Positions 29,139 to 40,152 of a stretch of DNA of 64,000 bases are shown piece by piece; the stretch's first letter is position 1, and every line of letters starts with the position of its first letter. Location of the stretch: positions 310,001 through 374,000 of the forward strand of contig NZ_VLPS01000003.1 in the NCBI RefSeq assembly GCF_007570865.1, written 5' to 3'. This stretch comes from Atlantibacter subterraneus. Its GTDB lineage: Bacteria; Pseudomonadota; Gammaproteobacteria; Enterobacterales; Enterobacteriaceae. Under the pieces are notes generated by a model. That model saw nothing but the letters and a program-made list of their open reading frames with translations. It searched no databases and was not told the DNA's origin. Made by a program: the position numbers and the translations under genes.

Positions 29139-30665
29139 TTAATGGTAGCCCATCACCTGCGCGCCAATCACCACCACGCTGGACATGATAAACAGCAGCC
29201 CCAGCAGCGTTGCGCCCACCTTAATCCAGTTGCGGAAATCCACCCGGCAAACGCCGAGCGTCGCCATCAGCGAGGCTGACGTGGGGTAGATGATATGGCT
29301 GAATCCATCGCCAAACTGGAACGCCAGCACCGTGACCTGACGGTTTACGCCCACCAAATCGCCCAGCGGTGCCAGCAGCGGCATGGTTAACGCCGCCTGG
29401 CCTGAGCCCGAGGTGACAAAGAAATTAAACACCGCCTGGAACAGCAGCATAAACCAGGCGGCCACGGCGTTATCCAGCCCGCTGATGCCGTGAGCAATGC
29501 TGCTGAGCAGGGTATTCAGCACGCTGGCCTCACCCGCCTCGCCGCTACCGACCAGCAGCAGAATGCCTTTAGCGAAGCCGACCAGCAGGGCGGGGGCGAT
29601 CATCATCTTCGCACCGTCGGTGAACGAGGAGGCCATAATATTGATCGTCATACCATTGAGGCGGAATGCCACGCCGATCAGGCCAATCACCAGCCCCATA
29701 GTGAAAAACTGGCTGGCGATCTCCGGGATAAACCACGCGTTGACAATAACGCCCCATACCACCCAGATCATTACGCCGGTCAGCACCAGCAGCACCAGCC
29801 AGTCACCCAGGGTGAAAGGACGCTTAATTACGTCGTCCTGCTGCTCGCGGAAAAACCGGTCGGATTCATAAACCCGCGACAGATGCGGATTTTTCTTTAC
29901 CCGCGCGGCATAACCCAGCGTGAACAGCAGCCCAATCAGCGTGGAGACGACCCACACCACAATGCGCAGCCCTGAACCGGAAAGCACCGATAACCCGGCA
30001 ATGCCCTGGGCCACCACCACGCAGAACGGGTTCATCCACGAACTGGCGAAGCCAATTTGGGTAGCGATGTAGGTCACCAGCACCGTGGTGATGCTGTCAT
30101 ACCCCAGCCGGACCATCAGCGGCGCAATGATAATTGCGAACGCCACCGCCTCTTCGCCCATGCCGAATACCGCGCCGCCCAGCGAAAACAGGATAAACAG
30201 CACCGGAATAAACAGCGCCTCATTGCCCCGGGTGTGGCGGATCAGCGCCAGGATGCCGTTATCGATGGTGCCGGTACGCATCACAATGCCAAACGCGCCG
30301 CCAATCACCAGCATAAACATGATGATCCCGACGGCAGTACCAAATTTGGAGCCGGAGGTTAAGCCTTCAAAAGGAAAATTCATCAGGCCAGGCCGCTCAT
30401 CACCAGTGCTGAAAAACTGCACCCGATGATACTGCGGTTCACCGGCGTCATCGGTGAGGATGCGAAACGAGTGCGGATCGACAACTTTGCGGGTTTTGGT
30501 CTGGCCATCGACCTGGTACTGCACGTCCTGGCTATCGAACATGCCCACCGGGACAACCCAGGTGGCAAAGCTGGTCAGGATGGCAACGATAAAAATGATC
30601 ACCAGCGTATCGGGCATCGCCCATTTTTTAGCTGGTTTAGAAGATGACTCGGTGACTGCAGACAT
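29139..30665 (-). CDS. yfcC: YfcC, putative basic amino acid / carboxylate carrier
   Basis: A 508-residue inner membrane protein with about 12 hydrophobic segments, in the YfcC/ArcD-like branch of the C4-dicarboxylate carrier superfamily (COG1288). Seen here: a Lys-rich start, then LVIIFIVAILTSFATWVVP, GMGEEAVAFAIIIAPLM and a re-entrant-like TSGSGQAALTMPLLAPLGDLV near 413-433. The substrate has not been established. The tandem ArgR-like boxes in its promoter region suggest arginine, ornithine or a related compound. Confidence 0.92.
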   Translation of the reverse strand: MSAVTESSSKPAKKWAMPDTLVIIFIVAILTSFATWVVPVGMFDSQDVQYQVDGQTKTRKVVDPHSFRILTDDAGEPQYHRVQFFSTGDERPGLMNFPFEGLTSGSKFGTAVGIIMFMLVIGGAFGIVMRTGTIDNGILALIRHTRGNEALFIPVLFILFSLGGAVFGMGEEAVAFAIIIAPLMVRLGYDSITTVLVTYIATQIGFASSWMNPFCVVVAQGIAGLSVLSGSGLRIVVWVVSTLIGLLFTLGYAARVKKNPHLSRVYESDRFFREQQDDVIKRPFTLGDWLVLLVLTGVMIWVVWGVIVNAWFIPEIASQFFTMGLVIGLIGVAFRLNGMTINIMASSFTDGAKMMIAPALLVGFAKGILLLVGSGEAGEASVLNTLLSSIAHGISGLDNAVAAWFMLLFQAVFNFFVTSGSGQAALTMPLLAPLGDLVGVNRQVTVLAFQFGDGFSHIIYPTSASLMATLGVCRVDFRNWIKVGATLLGLLFIMSSVVVIGAQVMGYH

Positions 30666-30690
30666 AACACACTATCCCTGTTGCATGGCA

Positions 30691-30728
30691 AAGCGATAAT
30701 TATGCAAACAGACGAATAGCTATTCATT
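30691..30728 (-). promoter_or_regulatory. Tandem ArgR-like boxes upstream of yfcC
   Basis: CGAATAGCTATTCA at 30713-30726 matches 11 of 14 positions of TGAATWWWWATTCA and contains the perfect palindrome GAATAGCTATTC. GCGATAATTATGCA at 30693-30706 matches 10 of 14. Centres are 20 bp apart, near the 20-21 bp of natural ArgR operators. They begin 28 bp upstream of the yfcC start, where bound ArgR would cover the promoter. Confidence 0.6.
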
Positions 30729-30784
30729 GACGGCGAGCAGGGAAATTAACAAATCCGATTTTGCTAACGGCTGATTCTTAAGAT

Positions 30785-30819
30785 AAAAAAATCCGGAAAC
30801 AGTAACTGTTTCCGGATTT
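30785..30819 (-). terminator. Terminator of ackA-pta
   Basis: Perfect 15 bp inverted repeat AAATCCGGAAACAGT/ACTGTTTCCGGATTT with a 1-base centre, preceded on the + strand by an A-run that becomes the U-run of the leftward transcript. Confidence 0.93.
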
Positions 30820-30842
30820 AAGCGGCTCAGGCCAGCGGCAGA

Positions 30843-32984
30843 TTACTGCTGCTGAGCAGACTGGATCGCGGTCAGCGCGATAGTGTAAACGATGTCGTCT
30901 ACCAGTGCGCCACGCGACAGGTCGTTAACCGGTTTGCGCATACCCTGCAGCATCGGCCCGATGGAGATCAGGTCGGCAGAACGCTGTACCGCTTTGTAAG
31001 TGGTGTTACCGGTGTTCAAATCCGGGAAGATGAACACGGTAGCACGACCGGCAACCGGGGAGTTCGGCGCTTTGGATTTCGCAACGTCAGCCATTACTGC
31101 GGCGTCATACTGCAGCGGACCGTCGATCACCAGATCCGGACGTTTTTCCTGGGCGATACGGGTCGCTTCGCGAACTTTCTCTACATCGCTACCTGCACCG
31201 GAGGTGCCGGTGGAGTAGGAGAGCATCGCAACGCGCGGGTCGATACCGAATGCGGCAGCGGAATCTGCGGACTGGATAGCGATCTCAGCCAGCTGTTCTG
31301 CGGTCGGATCCGGGTTGATGGCGCAGTCGCCGTAGACGTAAACCTGTTCCGGCAGCAGCATAAAGAACACGGAAGAAACCAGTGAGCTGCCCGGTGCGGT
31401 TTTGATCAGCTGCAACGGCGGACGGATGGTGTTAGCAGTGGTGTGAACCGCGCCGGATACCAGGCCGTCAACTTCGTCCTGCTCAAGCATCAGCGTGCCC
31501 AGCACTACGTTGTCTTCCAGTTGCTCGCGAGCCACTGCTTCGGTCATGCCCTTGCTCTTACGCAGCTCAACCAGACGAGCGACATAGCTTTCGCGAACCA
31601 CTTCCGGATCGACGATTTCAATGCCCGCGCCCAGTTCAACGCCCTGCGCCGCCGCAACGCGGGTGATTTCATCCGGGTTGCCTAACAGTACGCAGGTCGC
31701 GATGCCGCGCTCGGCGCAGATGGCTGCCGCTTTCACGGTACGCGGCTCGTCGCCTTCTGGCAGCACCACGCGTTTACCGGCTTTACGCGCCAGTTCGGTC
31801 AGCTGATAGCGGAACGCTGGCGGAGACAGGCGGCGGCTGCGCTCGGAGCTGGCAGTCAGGGATTCGATCCAGTCAGCGTTAATGTGGCTGGCCACGTATT
31901 CCTGCACTTTCTCGATACGCTCGTGGTCATCAACCGGCACTTCGAGGTTGAAGCTCTGGAGGCTCAGAGAGGTCTGCCAGGTGTTGGTGTTCACCATGAA
32001 CAGCGGCAGGCCGGTAGCGAAAGCACGCTCGCACAGTTTGCTGATGCGGGCGTCCATTTCGTAACCGCCGGTCAGCAGAATGGCACCGATTTCCACGCCG
32101 TTCATGGCGGCCAGACAGGCGGCAACCAGCACGTCTGGACGGTCAGCGGAGGTCACCAGCAGAGAGCCTGCGCGGAAGTGCTCCAGCATATGCGGAATGC
32201 TGCGCGCGCAGAAGGTCACGGATTTCACGCGGCGGGTTTTGATATCGCCTTCGTTGATCACGGTCGCTTTCAGGTGGCGAGCCATATCGATTGCGCGGGT
32301 GGCGATCAGATCGAAGCTCCACGGCACCGCGCCCAGCACCGGCAGCGGGCTTACCGCTTGCAGCTGTTGCGCATCGATGTTGATCACTTTGGCTTTGTTG
32401 GAATCGTCAAAGATTTCAGACAGGTCAGGGCGAGTGCGGCCTTGCTCATCAACCGGGGCGTTCAGCTTGTTGATGATAACGCCGGTGATGTTGGTGTTTT
32501 TCACGCCGCCAAAGCTGCTGCGGGTCAGTTCGATACGCTCTTTCAGCTGTTCCGGGGTATCGGTACCCTGAGACATCACGAACACGATTTCCGCGTTCAG
32601 GGTCTTGGCGATTTCGAAGTTCAGCGACTGCGCGAACTGGTGTTTACGGGTCGGCACCAGGCCTTCAACCAGCACCACTTCCGCGTCTTTGGTGTTCTCG
32701 TGGTAGCGCGCGATGATCTCTTCCATCAGCACATCTTTCTGATTGCTGGAGAGCAGAGACTCAACGTGGCTCATCTTCAGCGGCTCAGCGGCCGGAAGAT
32801 TTGAATTAGTGCGCACGATAGTGGTGGTCTGGTCCGGCGCATCGCCGCCAGCGCGCGGCTGCGCGATTGGTTTGAAGACGCTCAGACGAACGCCTTTACG
32901 TTCCATAGCGCGGATCACGCCGAGGCTGACGCTGGTCAGGCCGACGCTGGTTCCGGTTGGAATAAGCATAATTGTACGGGACAC
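30843..32984 (-). CDS. pta: Phosphate acetyltransferase
   Basis: Interconverts acetyl-CoA and acetyl phosphate. The 713 residues (E. coli 714) have the long enterobacterial form: an N-terminal P-loop/CobQ-like domain ([22 protein letters not shown]), a central DRTGG domain and the C-terminal catalytic PTA_PTB domain with [15 protein letters not shown] and [16 protein letters not shown]. Transcribed after ackA, with an intercistronic hairpin. Confidence 0.98.
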   Translation of the reverse strand: MSRTIMLIPTGTSVGLTSVSLGVIRAMERKGVRLSVFKPIAQPRAGGDAPDQTTTIVRTNSNLPAAEPLKMSHVESLLSSNQKDVLMEEIIARYHENTKDAEVVLVEGLVPTRKHQFAQSLNFEIAKTLNAEIVFVMSQGTDTPEQLKERIELTRSSFGGVKNTNITGVIINKLNAPVDEQGRTRPDLSEIFDDSNKAKVINIDAQQLQAVSPLPVLGAVPWSFDLIATRAIDMARHLKATVINEGDIKTRRVKSVTFCARSIPHMLEHFRAGSLLVTSADRPDVLVAACLAAMNGVEIGAILLTGGYEMDARISKLCERAFATGLPLFMVNTNTWQTSLSLQSFNLEVPVDDHERIEKVQEYVASHINADWIESLTASSERSRRLSPPAFRYQLTELARKAGKRVVLPEGDEPRTVKAAAICAERGIATCVLLGNPDEITRVAAAQGVELGAGIEIVDPEVVRESYVARLVELRKSKGMTEAVAREQLEDNVVLGTLMLEQDEVDGLVSGAVHTTANTIRPPLQLIKTAPGSSLVSSVFFMLLPEQVYVYGDCAINPDPTAEQLAEIAIQSADSAAAFGIDPRVAMLSYSTGTSGAGSDVEKVREATRIAQEKRPDLVIDGPLQYDAAVMADVAKSKAPNSPVAGRATVFIFPDLNTGNTTYKAVQRSADLISIGPMLQGMRKPVNDLSRGALVDDIVYTIALTAIQSAQQQ

Positions 32985-33026
32985 GGTTTATCCTCTTATA
33001 CACGGCGGCCAGAAATTCTCTGGCAC

Positions 33027-33057
33027 AAAAAACAACACCGCCAGCAGAGGCTGGCGG
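33027..33057 (-). other. ackA-pta intercistronic attenuator-like hairpin
   Basis: 8 bp stem CCGCCAGC/GCTGGCGG with an AGAG loop between the ackA stop and pta start. For the leftward transcript it is followed after a few bases by a U-run (A-run 33027-33032), so partial termination is possible. Confidence 0.55.
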
Positions 33058-33064
33058 CGGGGGA

Positions 33065-34267
33065 TTAAGCGGTCAGGCGGCTCGCATCCTGAGCGATCAC
33101 CAGTTCTTCGTTGGTCGGGATGACCATCGCAGCGCGGGTGCCTTCTTTATTGATGAAACCGGATTTGCCGAAACGGGCAGCCAGGTTGCGTTCGTGATCG
33201 ACCTCGAAGCCCAGCACGCCCAGTTTGCCCAGGGACAGTTCACGAACCATCGCGGCGTTTTCACCGATACCGCCGGTGAATACTACGCCGTCCAGACGAC
33301 CGTCCATCAGCGCAGTGTAAGAGCCGATGTATTTCGCCAGGCGGTGGCAGTAAACGTCCATCGCACGCTTAGCGTCTTCTTTGGATGTGTAGTTGTCTTC
33401 AACATAACGGCAGTCGCTGGTGACTTCGGTCAGGCCCAGCAGGCCAGACTCTTTGGTCAGCATTTTGTTGATTTGATCAACGCTCATGCCCAGGTTGTCG
33501 TGCAGGAAGAAAATGATCGCCGGGTCGATGTCGCCGGTACGGGTGCCCATTACCAGGCCTTCCAGCGGGGTCAGACCCATAGAGGTGTCCACGCACTCGC
33601 CGTTGCGGATCGCAGAAACGGAACCGCCGTTGCCCAGGTGGCAAGTGATAATGTTCACTTCTTCCACCGGCTTGTTCAGCATTTTGGCGGCTTCCTGAGT
33701 CACATAGTAGTGGCTGGTGCCGTGGAAACCGTAACGGCGAACGCCGTGCTCTTTGTACAGATTGTACGGCAGGGCATACAGGTAAGACTCTTCCGGCATG
33801 GTCTGATGGAACGCGGTGTCGAACACGGCAACGTTCTTATCTTTCAGATGCGGGAAGGATTTCAGCGCTTCTGCGATACCGATCAGGTGAGCCGGGTTGT
33901 GCAGCGGTGCGAAGGACGCGGAATCTTTGATACCCTGGATGACGGATTCGTCGATAACCACAGAGCTGGTGTACTTTTCGCCGCCGTGTACGATACGATG
34001 ACCAATTGCGGTCAGCTGTGCGGACAGCTCTGGTTTTTGTGCCAGAATAGTATTAACGATAAAGTTCAGTGCTTCGCTGTGAGCGGCGCCTGCACCCAAA
34101 GCCGCTTCTTGTTTACCGCCATCCATTTTCCATTTGATACGGGCTTCAGGAAGATGGAAACATTCGGCTAAACCAGAGAGGTACTCTTCACCATTTGCCG
34201 CGTCGATGATCGCGAATTTCAGTGAGGAGCTACCGCAGTTCAGAACCAGTACTAACTTACTCGACAT
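33065..34267 (-). CDS. ackA: Acetate kinase A
   Basis: Converts acetyl phosphate plus ADP to acetate plus ATP, reversibly. The 400 residues equal the E. coli length. Signatures [14 protein letters not shown] at the N-terminus, [20 protein letters not shown] and [13 protein letters not shown] of the acetokinase fold are intact. First gene of ackA-pta, so both steps of the overflow pathway are produced together. Confidence 0.99.
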   Translation of the reverse strand: MSSKLVLVLNCGSSSLKFAIIDAANGEEYLSGLAECFHLPEARIKWKMDGGKQEAALGAGAAHSEALNFIVNTILAQKPELSAQLTAIGHRIVHGGEKYTSSVVIDESVIQGIKDSASFAPLHNPAHLIGIAEALKSFPHLKDKNVAVFDTAFHQTMPEESYLYALPYNLYKEHGVRRYGFHGTSHYYVTQEAAKMLNKPVEEVNIITCHLGNGGSVSAIRNGECVDTSMGLTPLEGLVMGTRTGDIDPAIIFFLHDNLGMSVDQINKMLTKESGLLGLTEVTSDCRYVEDNYTSKEDAKRAMDVYCHRLAKYIGSYTALMDGRLDGVVFTGGIGENAAMVRELSLGKLGVLGFEVDHERNLAARFGKSGFINKEGTRAAMVIPTNEELVIAQDASRLTA

Positions 34268-34597
34268 GGAAGTACCTATATTGATACGTGGCTAAAAAAA
34301 CGTCAGTGAGTCTATCAGCGTAGCGCATGATGACGCTGACATTTATGATTAACGTCATGGCAGGGATAAAATTCGCCATCACGAAGGAAATTCTTAGCAT
34401 TATCGCCTGGTTGACGGCTGGAAGCCAAAGCGAGGCGATTTAATGTTGACAGGGTGTACCCTAAGGTCTACGCCATCAAAAGCTGGCACAGGATACCTGA
34501 TAGCGCGGGTTTTTGAAAAAGATTTTGAATGGTGATATGAACTGTTGTTATCTTGCACGAAATTTTGATTCTTTATATGTGAAGTTGAGGTAAAGCC
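34268..34597. promoter_or_regulatory. ackA-yfbV divergent promoter region
   Basis: A 330 bp non-coding gap that must hold the ackA promoters leftward and the yfbV promoter rightward. A -35-like TTGACA (34446-34451) overlaps the palindrome AGGGT-GT-ACCCT (34451-34462). Further down, TTGCAC and TATATG could form another yfbV promoter with a short spacer. I could not settle the start sites. Confidence 0.5.
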
Positions 34598-35053
34598 ATG
34601 TCCACTCCCGAGAATTCCCCCGTTAGCTTCTTTAGCTTATTCCGCCGGGGACAGCATTACGCCAAGACGTGGCCTATGGAAAAACGCCTCGCCCCGATGT
34701 TTGTGGAAAATCGCGTCATTCGCGCCACCCGCTTCGCCATTCGCTTTATGCCGCCGATTGCGGTGTTTACTTTAACCTGGCAAATCGCGCTCGGCGGCCA
34801 GCTCGGCCCGGCGGTCGCCACGGCGCTGTTCGCCATCAGCCTGCCGATGCAGGGCCTGTGGTGGCTGGGTAAACGTTCGGTCACGCCGCTGCCGCCCTCT
34901 ATCCTGCACTGGTTCTATGAAGTGCGATCTAAACTGGAAGAGGCAGGCCAGAGCCTGGCGCCGGTGCAGGGCAAGCCCGATTACCAGGCGTTAGCTGATA
35001 CGTTAAAGCGCGCGTTTCGCCAGTTAGACAAAACTTTCCTGGATGATTTGTAA
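34598..35053 (+). CDS. yfbV: UPF0208 membrane protein YfbV
   Basis: A 151-residue protein, family length. Two adjacent membrane segments at about 45-85 ([22 protein letters not shown], then [20 protein letters not shown]), with a soluble C-terminal tail. E. coli YfbV has been reported to influence Ter macrodomain organisation, but its biochemistry is unknown. Alone, ahead of yfbU. Confidence 0.95.
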   Translation: MSTPENSPVSFFSLFRRGQHYAKTWPMEKRLAPMFVENRVIRATRFAIRFMPPIAVFTLTWQIALGGQLGPAVATALFAISLPMQGLWWLGKRSVTPLPPSILHWFYEVRSKLEEAGQSLAPVQGKPDYQALADTLKRAFRQLDKTFLDDL

Positions 35054-35113
35054 TTTGCCCCCTGTTGCGCATATAAAGAGGGCATCTGAGTTGCTTAACG
35101 CGCCTATGCGTAA

Positions 35114-35620
<507 letters not shown>

Positions 35621-35632
35621 CGGGAGCGCGCT

Positions 35633-36295
35633 GTGATTAGAGGATTTTTGTTCGATCTTGACGGTACGCTGGTGGATTCGCTGCCGGTAGTGGAACGCGC
35701 CTGGTGCGGTTGGGCCGACCGTTTTGGCATTGCCCATGACGAGGTGCTGAATTTTATCCACGGTAAGCAGGCAATCACCTCGCTGCGTCATTTTATGGCA
35801 GGCCGCAGCGAAGAGGAAATCCAGGCGGAATTCCTGCGTCTGGAACAGATTGAAGCCACCGATACCGACGGCGTGACCGCGCTGCCTGGCGCGGTGGCGC
35901 TGTTAAATGATCTTAATGAACAGGGCATTCCCTGGGCGATCGTTACCTCCGGTTCGATACCCGTGGCCTCGGCGCGGCGCGCCACCGCCGGTTTGCCGGA
36001 GCCGAAAGTGTTTGTTACGGCGGAACGCGTAGCGCGCGGCAAGCCCGAGCCGGATGCCTATCTGCTCGGCGCTCAGCTGCTGGGGCTTAAGCCTGAGGAG
36101 TGCGTGGTGGTGGAAGATGCGCCCGCAGGCATTCTTTCCGGGCTGGCGGCAGGCAGCGAGGTTATTGCCGTTAATGCGCCTGACACCACGCCGCGCCTTA
36201 ACGAGGTGGATCTGCGGCTGGATACGCTGACCGATCTGAGGGTAGAAAAACAACCCGATGGTGCGATCCGCTACGCAAAACGCTCGCTTTCATGA
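35633..36295 (+). CDS. hxpA: HAD-superfamily sugar phosphatase YfbT (HxpA)
   Basis: Subfamily I HAD phosphatase that dephosphorylates sugar phosphates in E. coli. GTG start after GGGAG; 220 residues. Motif I FDLDGTLVDS (about 6-15), motif II Ser in VTSGS, motif III Lys in GKPEPDAYLLGA, and motif IV VVEDAPAG are all present. Ends at a good terminator before yfbS. Confidence 0.94.
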   Translation: MIRGFLFDLDGTLVDSLPVVERAWCGWADRFGIAHDEVLNFIHGKQAITSLRHFMAGRSEEEIQAEFLRLEQIEATDTDGVTALPGAVALLNDLNEQGIPWAIVTSGSIPVASARRATAGLPEPKVFVTAERVARGKPEPDAYLLGAQLLGLKPEECVVVEDAPAGILSGLAAGSEVIAVNAPDTTPRLNEVDLRLDTLTDLRVEKQPDGAIRYAKRSLS

Positions 36296-36347
36296 TGTAA
36301 CCCCACCACGCTTTACTCAAAAAGCGTTAGGATGTTCCCACTTCCAG

Positions 36348-36382
36348 ATTGACGAAGCATTTCAAATGCTTCGTCAATTTTT
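36348..36382 (+). terminator. Terminator after yfbT
   Basis: Perfect 15 bp stem ATTGACGAAGCATTT/AAATGCTTCGTCAAT with a 1-base loop, followed by five T, 42 bp ahead of the yfbS start. It makes yfbS a separate unit or one reached only by read-through. Confidence 0.9.
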
Positions 36383-36424
36383 GCATCACTTACCCGAGGC
36401 CTGCGTCAACGACAAGGAAAGCGA

Positions 36425-38257
36425 GTGAACAGCGAACTGATATGGGTTCTGACTTTATTGGCTGTGGCGGTACTGTTGTTTGCCACCGGCAAAATCCGCA
36501 TGGATGCGGTGGCGTTAATGGTCATTGTGGCCTTTGTGTTAAGCGGTACTCTTACCCTGAGCGAAGCCTTTTCCGGCTTTAGCGATCCCAACGTGATCCT
36601 CATCGCCGCCCTGTTTGTGATAGGCGACGGGCTGGTGCGCACCGGTGTAGCCACCCAGATGGGGTCGTGGCTGGTGGAGATGTCGGGCAGTAGCGAAACG
36701 CGCATGCTGGTATTGCTGATGTTGACCGTGGCGGGCCTCGGCGCGTTTATGAGCTCAACAGGTGTGGTGGCGATTTTTATACCGGTGGTACTCAGCGTGT
36801 CGATGCGCATGAAAACCTCGCCGTCGCGCCTGATGATGCCGCTCAGTTTCGCCGGTTTGATCAGCGGCATGATGACGCTGGTCGCCACGCCCCCTAACCT
36901 GGTGATTAACAGCGAACTGCTGCGCGAAGGGCTGGCGGGGTTTCACTTTTTCAGCGTCACGCCGTTGGGGCTGGTGATTTTGCTGCTGGGCATCGTCTAT
37001 ATGTTGGTAATGCGCGGCGCGTTAACCGGCAGCAGCAAGGATGAGGGCGCGGACACCTGGCGGCGGCGTACCTTTCGCGAACTGATCAAAGAGTACCGCC
37101 TGGCGGGCAGGGCGCGGCGTCTGGCGATCCGTCCTGGGTCGCCAATGATTGGTCAGCGTCTTGACGATTTAAAACTGCGCGAACGCTATGGCGCGAACGT
37201 AATCGGTCTGGAGCGCTGGCGGCGTTTTCGCCGGGTGATCGTCAACGTCCACGGCGTGACCGAATTCCGCGCCCGGGACGTATTGCTGATCGATATGTCC
37301 GCGTCAGACGTCGATCTGCGTCAGTTTTGCAGCGAGCAGCTGCTGGAGCCGATGATTTTGCGTGGGGAATACTTCTCCGATCAGGCGCTGGACGTGGGTA
37401 TGGCGGAGGTGTCCCTGATCCCGGATTCGGAAATCGTCGGGAAAACGGTGCGGGAAATTGGTTTTCGTACCCGCTACGGCTTAAACGTGGTGGGCCTGCG
37501 CCGTAACGGCGAGGCGCTGGATGAGGGGATCGTCAACGAGCCGCTGGAGCTGGGTGATATTTTGCTGGTCGTGGGCGACTGGAAGCTTATCGCCCAGCTT
37601 AGCCAGAAAAAACGCGACTTCCTGGTGCTGAACCTGCCGGTGGAGGAGGGCGACGCGTCGCCCGCCCACAGCCAGGCTCCCCATGCAATTTTCTGCCTGG
37701 CGCTGATGGTGGCGCTGATGCTGACCGATGAAATTCCCAATCCCATCGCTGCAATTATCGCCTGTCTGTTAATGGGGAAATTCCGCTGTATCGATGCCGA
37801 AAGCGCCTGGAAAGCCATTCACTGGCCGAGCATTATTTTGATCGTCGGGATGATGCCGTTCGCGCTAGCCCTGCAAAAAACCGGCGGCGTTGAGCTTATC
37901 GTTGAGGGGTTAATGCGCCTCGGCGGCGGCTACGGGCCGTATTTGATGCTGATCTGCCTGTTTGTGATGTGCGCCACTATCGGGCTGTTTATCTCCAATA
38001 CCGCGACGGCGGTGCTGATGGCACCCATTGCCCTGGCGGCGGCCAAATCCATGGGCGTCTCGCCGTATCCGTTTGCCATGATGGTGGCGATGGCGGCATC
38101 GGCAGCGTTTATGACGCCGGTATCATCCCCGGTAAACACTCTGGTGCTTGGCCCGGGGAATTACCGGTTCAGTGACTTCGTGAAGATTGGCGTGCCGTTT
38201 ACGCTGATTGTAATGGTGGTATGCGTGATCCTGATTCCGCTGCTGTTCCCCTTTTAA
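36425..38257 (+). CDS. yfbS: Putative SLC13/DASS-type transporter YfbS with two TrkA-C domains
   Basis: 610 residues, E. coli length, GTG start. N- and C-terminal halves are hydrophobic (ion transporter superfamily, with [33 protein letters not shown] and [21 protein letters not shown]). Between them, about 215-385, lie two cytosolic TrkA-C (RCK-C) regulatory domains ([41 protein letters not shown]). The substrate is unknown. Its stop lies 2 bp from the convergent yfbR stop. Confidence 0.94.
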   Translation: MNSELIWVLTLLAVAVLLFATGKIRMDAVALMVIVAFVLSGTLTLSEAFSGFSDPNVILIAALFVIGDGLVRTGVATQMGSWLVEMSGSSETRMLVLLMLTVAGLGAFMSSTGVVAIFIPVVLSVSMRMKTSPSRLMMPLSFAGLISGMMTLVATPPNLVINSELLREGLAGFHFFSVTPLGLVILLLGIVYMLVMRGALTGSSKDEGADTWRRRTFRELIKEYRLAGRARRLAIRPGSPMIGQRLDDLKLRERYGANVIGLERWRRFRRVIVNVHGVTEFRARDVLLIDMSASDVDLRQFCSEQLLEPMILRGEYFSDQALDVGMAEVSLIPDSEIVGKTVREIGFRTRYGLNVVGLRRNGEALDEGIVNEPLELGDILLVVGDWKLIAQLSQKKRDFLVLNLPVEEGDASPAHSQAPHAIFCLALMVALMLTDEIPNPIAAIIACLLMGKFRCIDAESAWKAIHWPSIILIVGMMPFALALQKTGGVELIVEGLMRLGGGYGPYLMLICLFVMCATIGLFISNTATAVLMAPIALAAAKSMGVSPYPFAMMVAMAASAAFMTPVSSPVNTLVLGPGNYRFSDFVKIGVPFTLIVMVVCVILIPLLFPF

Positions 38258-38259
38258 GG

Positions 38260-38859
38260 TTACAGCGGTGAATCCTGGCTGATTTCATCCAGCGAGAGGT
38301 GGAAACTCGGGACAAACATCCGGACAAAATAATCCATTTCTTCGCTGCGCCGCGCCTCAAGGGTTTTTTCGAGGCGCGATTTCGCCAGTAAAAACTCGTT
38401 ATTGCCCGCAGACAGCTCTTCAAGGCATTTCAGATAGGCACACAGCGCGTCGGCCTGCTTTACGATGGCGCGCTCTTCGTCACTGCTGTAGTGCTCGTCG
38501 ATTAACGGCATAAAGATATCGCGCAGTTCCTCTGGCACCATATCCACCAGTTTTTGCTGGGCGATCTTTTCAATCGCTTTGTACTCATGGGCAATTTGGT
38601 TATTGAAGTATTTCACCGGCGTTGGCAGGTCGCCGGTTAACACTTCGCTGGCATCGTGGTACATCGCCAGTAGCGCAATGCGCTCGGCATTCAGCGTCCC
38701 GCCGAATTTGCGGTTTTTAATCGCCGCCAGGGCGTGGGCAACCATTGCCACCTGCAAACTGTGCTCGGAGACGTTTTCGGTGCGCACGTTGCGCATCAGG
38801 GGCCAGCGGTTAATCAGCTTCAGACGGGAAAGATAGGCGAAGAAGTGGCTTTGATTCAT
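38260..38859 (-). CDS. yfbR: 5'-deoxynucleotidase YfbR
   Basis: HD-domain phosphohydrolase that removes phosphate from deoxyribonucleoside 5'-monophosphates. The ATG at 38859 gives 199 residues, the E. coli length. Metal and substrate motifs [36 protein letters not shown] and a later Asp in [10 protein letters not shown] are intact. Downstream of alaA in the same direction. Confidence 0.97.
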   Translation of the reverse strand: MNQSHFFAYLSRLKLINRWPLMRNVRTENVSEHSLQVAMVAHALAAIKNRKFGGTLNAERIALLAMYHDASEVLTGDLPTPVKYFNNQIAHEYKAIEKIAQQKLVDMVPEELRDIFMPLIDEHYSSDEERAIVKQADALCAYLKCLEELSAGNNEFLLAKSRLEKTLEARRSEEMDYFVRMFVPSFHLSLDEISQDSPL

Positions 38860-38904
38860 TTCAGGCGGTCTCTGGCTACGACAGAGTGCCATTGTGCGAG
38901 GTGT

Positions 38905-38930
38905 TGGGGGAAGATGCAAACCTTCCCCCA
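38905..38930 (-). terminator. Hairpin between alaA and yfbR
   Basis: Perfect 9 bp stem TGGGGGAAG/CTTCCCCCA with an 8-base loop right after the alaA stop; no U-run, so possibly only a partial stop before yfbR. Confidence 0.6.
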
Positions 38931-38937
38931 CAGGACG

Positions 38938-40152
38938 TTACTGATGGTAGTGCGACAGGAAGCGGCCAAAACGACTTATTGCCATCTCCAGATCGTCGAG
39001 ACGCGGCAGCGTCACGATGCGCACATGGTCCGGCCACGGCCAGTTAAAAGCGGTCCCCTGCACCAGCAGCACTTTTTCCTGTAACAGGAAATCCAGCACC
39101 ATTTTCTGGTCGTCATGGATATTAAAGCGCTTGCTGTCGATTTTCGGGAACATATACAGCGCGCCCTGCGGCTTGACGCAGCTGACGCCCGGAATATCGT
39201 TAATCAGCTCCCACGCCCGGTTGCGCTGCTCGTAAAGACGGCCCCCAGGCGTAATAAACTCGCTGATGCTCTGGTAGCCGCCCAGCGCGGTCTGAATCGC
39301 ATGCTGCGCCGGAACGTTAGCGCAAAGACGCATCGAGGCCAGCATTTCCAGCCCTTCAATATAGCCTTTGGCGTGTTTTTTCGGCCCGTTGAGCACCATC
39401 CAACCCTGACGGAAACCCGCCACGCGGTAGGTTTTGGACAGACCGTTAAAGGTCACGGTCAGCAGATCCGGAGCCAGTGCGGCGATGGAGTGGTGCTGTG
39501 CCTCGTCATACAGGATTTTGTCGTAGATTTCGTCAGCGAAAATAATCAGGTTGTGCTGGCGCGCGATCTCGACGATCTCCAGCAGCAGCTCTTTTGAATA
39601 CACCGCGCCCGTCGGGTTATTTGGGTTGATCACCACAATGCCACGGGTACGCGGCGTGATTTTGGCGCGGATGTCATCCAGGTCCGGGAACCAGCCGGCG
39701 GATTCGTCGCACAGGTAGTGCACCGCTTTACCGCTGGACAGCGACACCGCGGCGGTCCACAGCGGATAATCCGGCGCAGGCACCAGCATCTCGTCGCCGC
39801 TGTTCAGCAACGCCTGCATCGCCTGCACAATCAGTTCCGACACGCCGTTGCCAATATAGATGTCTTCTACCGTAACGTCGCGCATATCGCGCGCCTGGTA
39901 ATGCTGCATGATCGCTTTACGTGCTGAGTACAGCCCTTTGGAATCACAATAGCCTTGCGCCGTCGGGAGGTTGCGGATCACATCCACCAGGATTTCATCC
40001 GGAGCATCGAAGCCAAACGGGGCTGGGTTGCCGATGTTTAATTTAAGGACTTTGTTGCCTTCTTCTTCAAGACGTTTCGCTTCTTTGAGAACCGGGCCAC
40101 GGATGTCATAACAGACATTGTCGAGCTTGCTGGATTTTTCGATGGGGGACAT
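38938..40152 (-). CDS. alaA: Alanine aminotransferase AlaA
   Basis: PLP-dependent glutamate-pyruvate aminotransferase, the main alanine synthase in E. coli together with AvtA. 404 residues (E. coli 405). PLP Lys240 in FNGLSKTYRVAGFRQG, NPNNPTG at about 176-182 and ADEIYDK at about 206-212 are type I aminotransferase signatures. The gene is transcribed away from lrhA, with nearly 1 kb between them. Confidence 0.98.
   Translation of the reverse strand: MSPIEKSSKLDNVCYDIRGPVLKEAKRLEEEGNKVLKLNIGNPAPFGFDAPDEILVDVIRNLPTAQGYCDSKGLYSARKAIMQHYQARDMRDVTVEDIYIGNGVSELIVQAMQALLNSGDEMLVPAPDYPLWTAAVSLSSGKAVHYLCDESAGWFPDLDDIRAKITPRTRGIVVINPNNPTGAVYSKELLLEIVEIARQHNLIIFADEIYDKILYDEAQHHSIAALAPDLLTVTFNGLSKTYRVAGFRQGWMVLNGPKKHAKGYIEGLEMLASMRLCANVPAQHAIQTALGGYQSISEFITPGGRLYEQRNRAWELINDIPGVSCVKPQGALYMFPKIDSKRFNIHDDQKMVLDFLLQEKVLLVQGTAFNWPWPDHVRIVTLPRLDDLEMAISRFGRFLSHYHQ

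Noticed and set aside
32972-34171. Long open frame antisense to ackA, and a similar one antisense to pta (31884-32804)
   Set aside because: Both lie opposite intact, highly conserved genes, and neither has recognisable domains.
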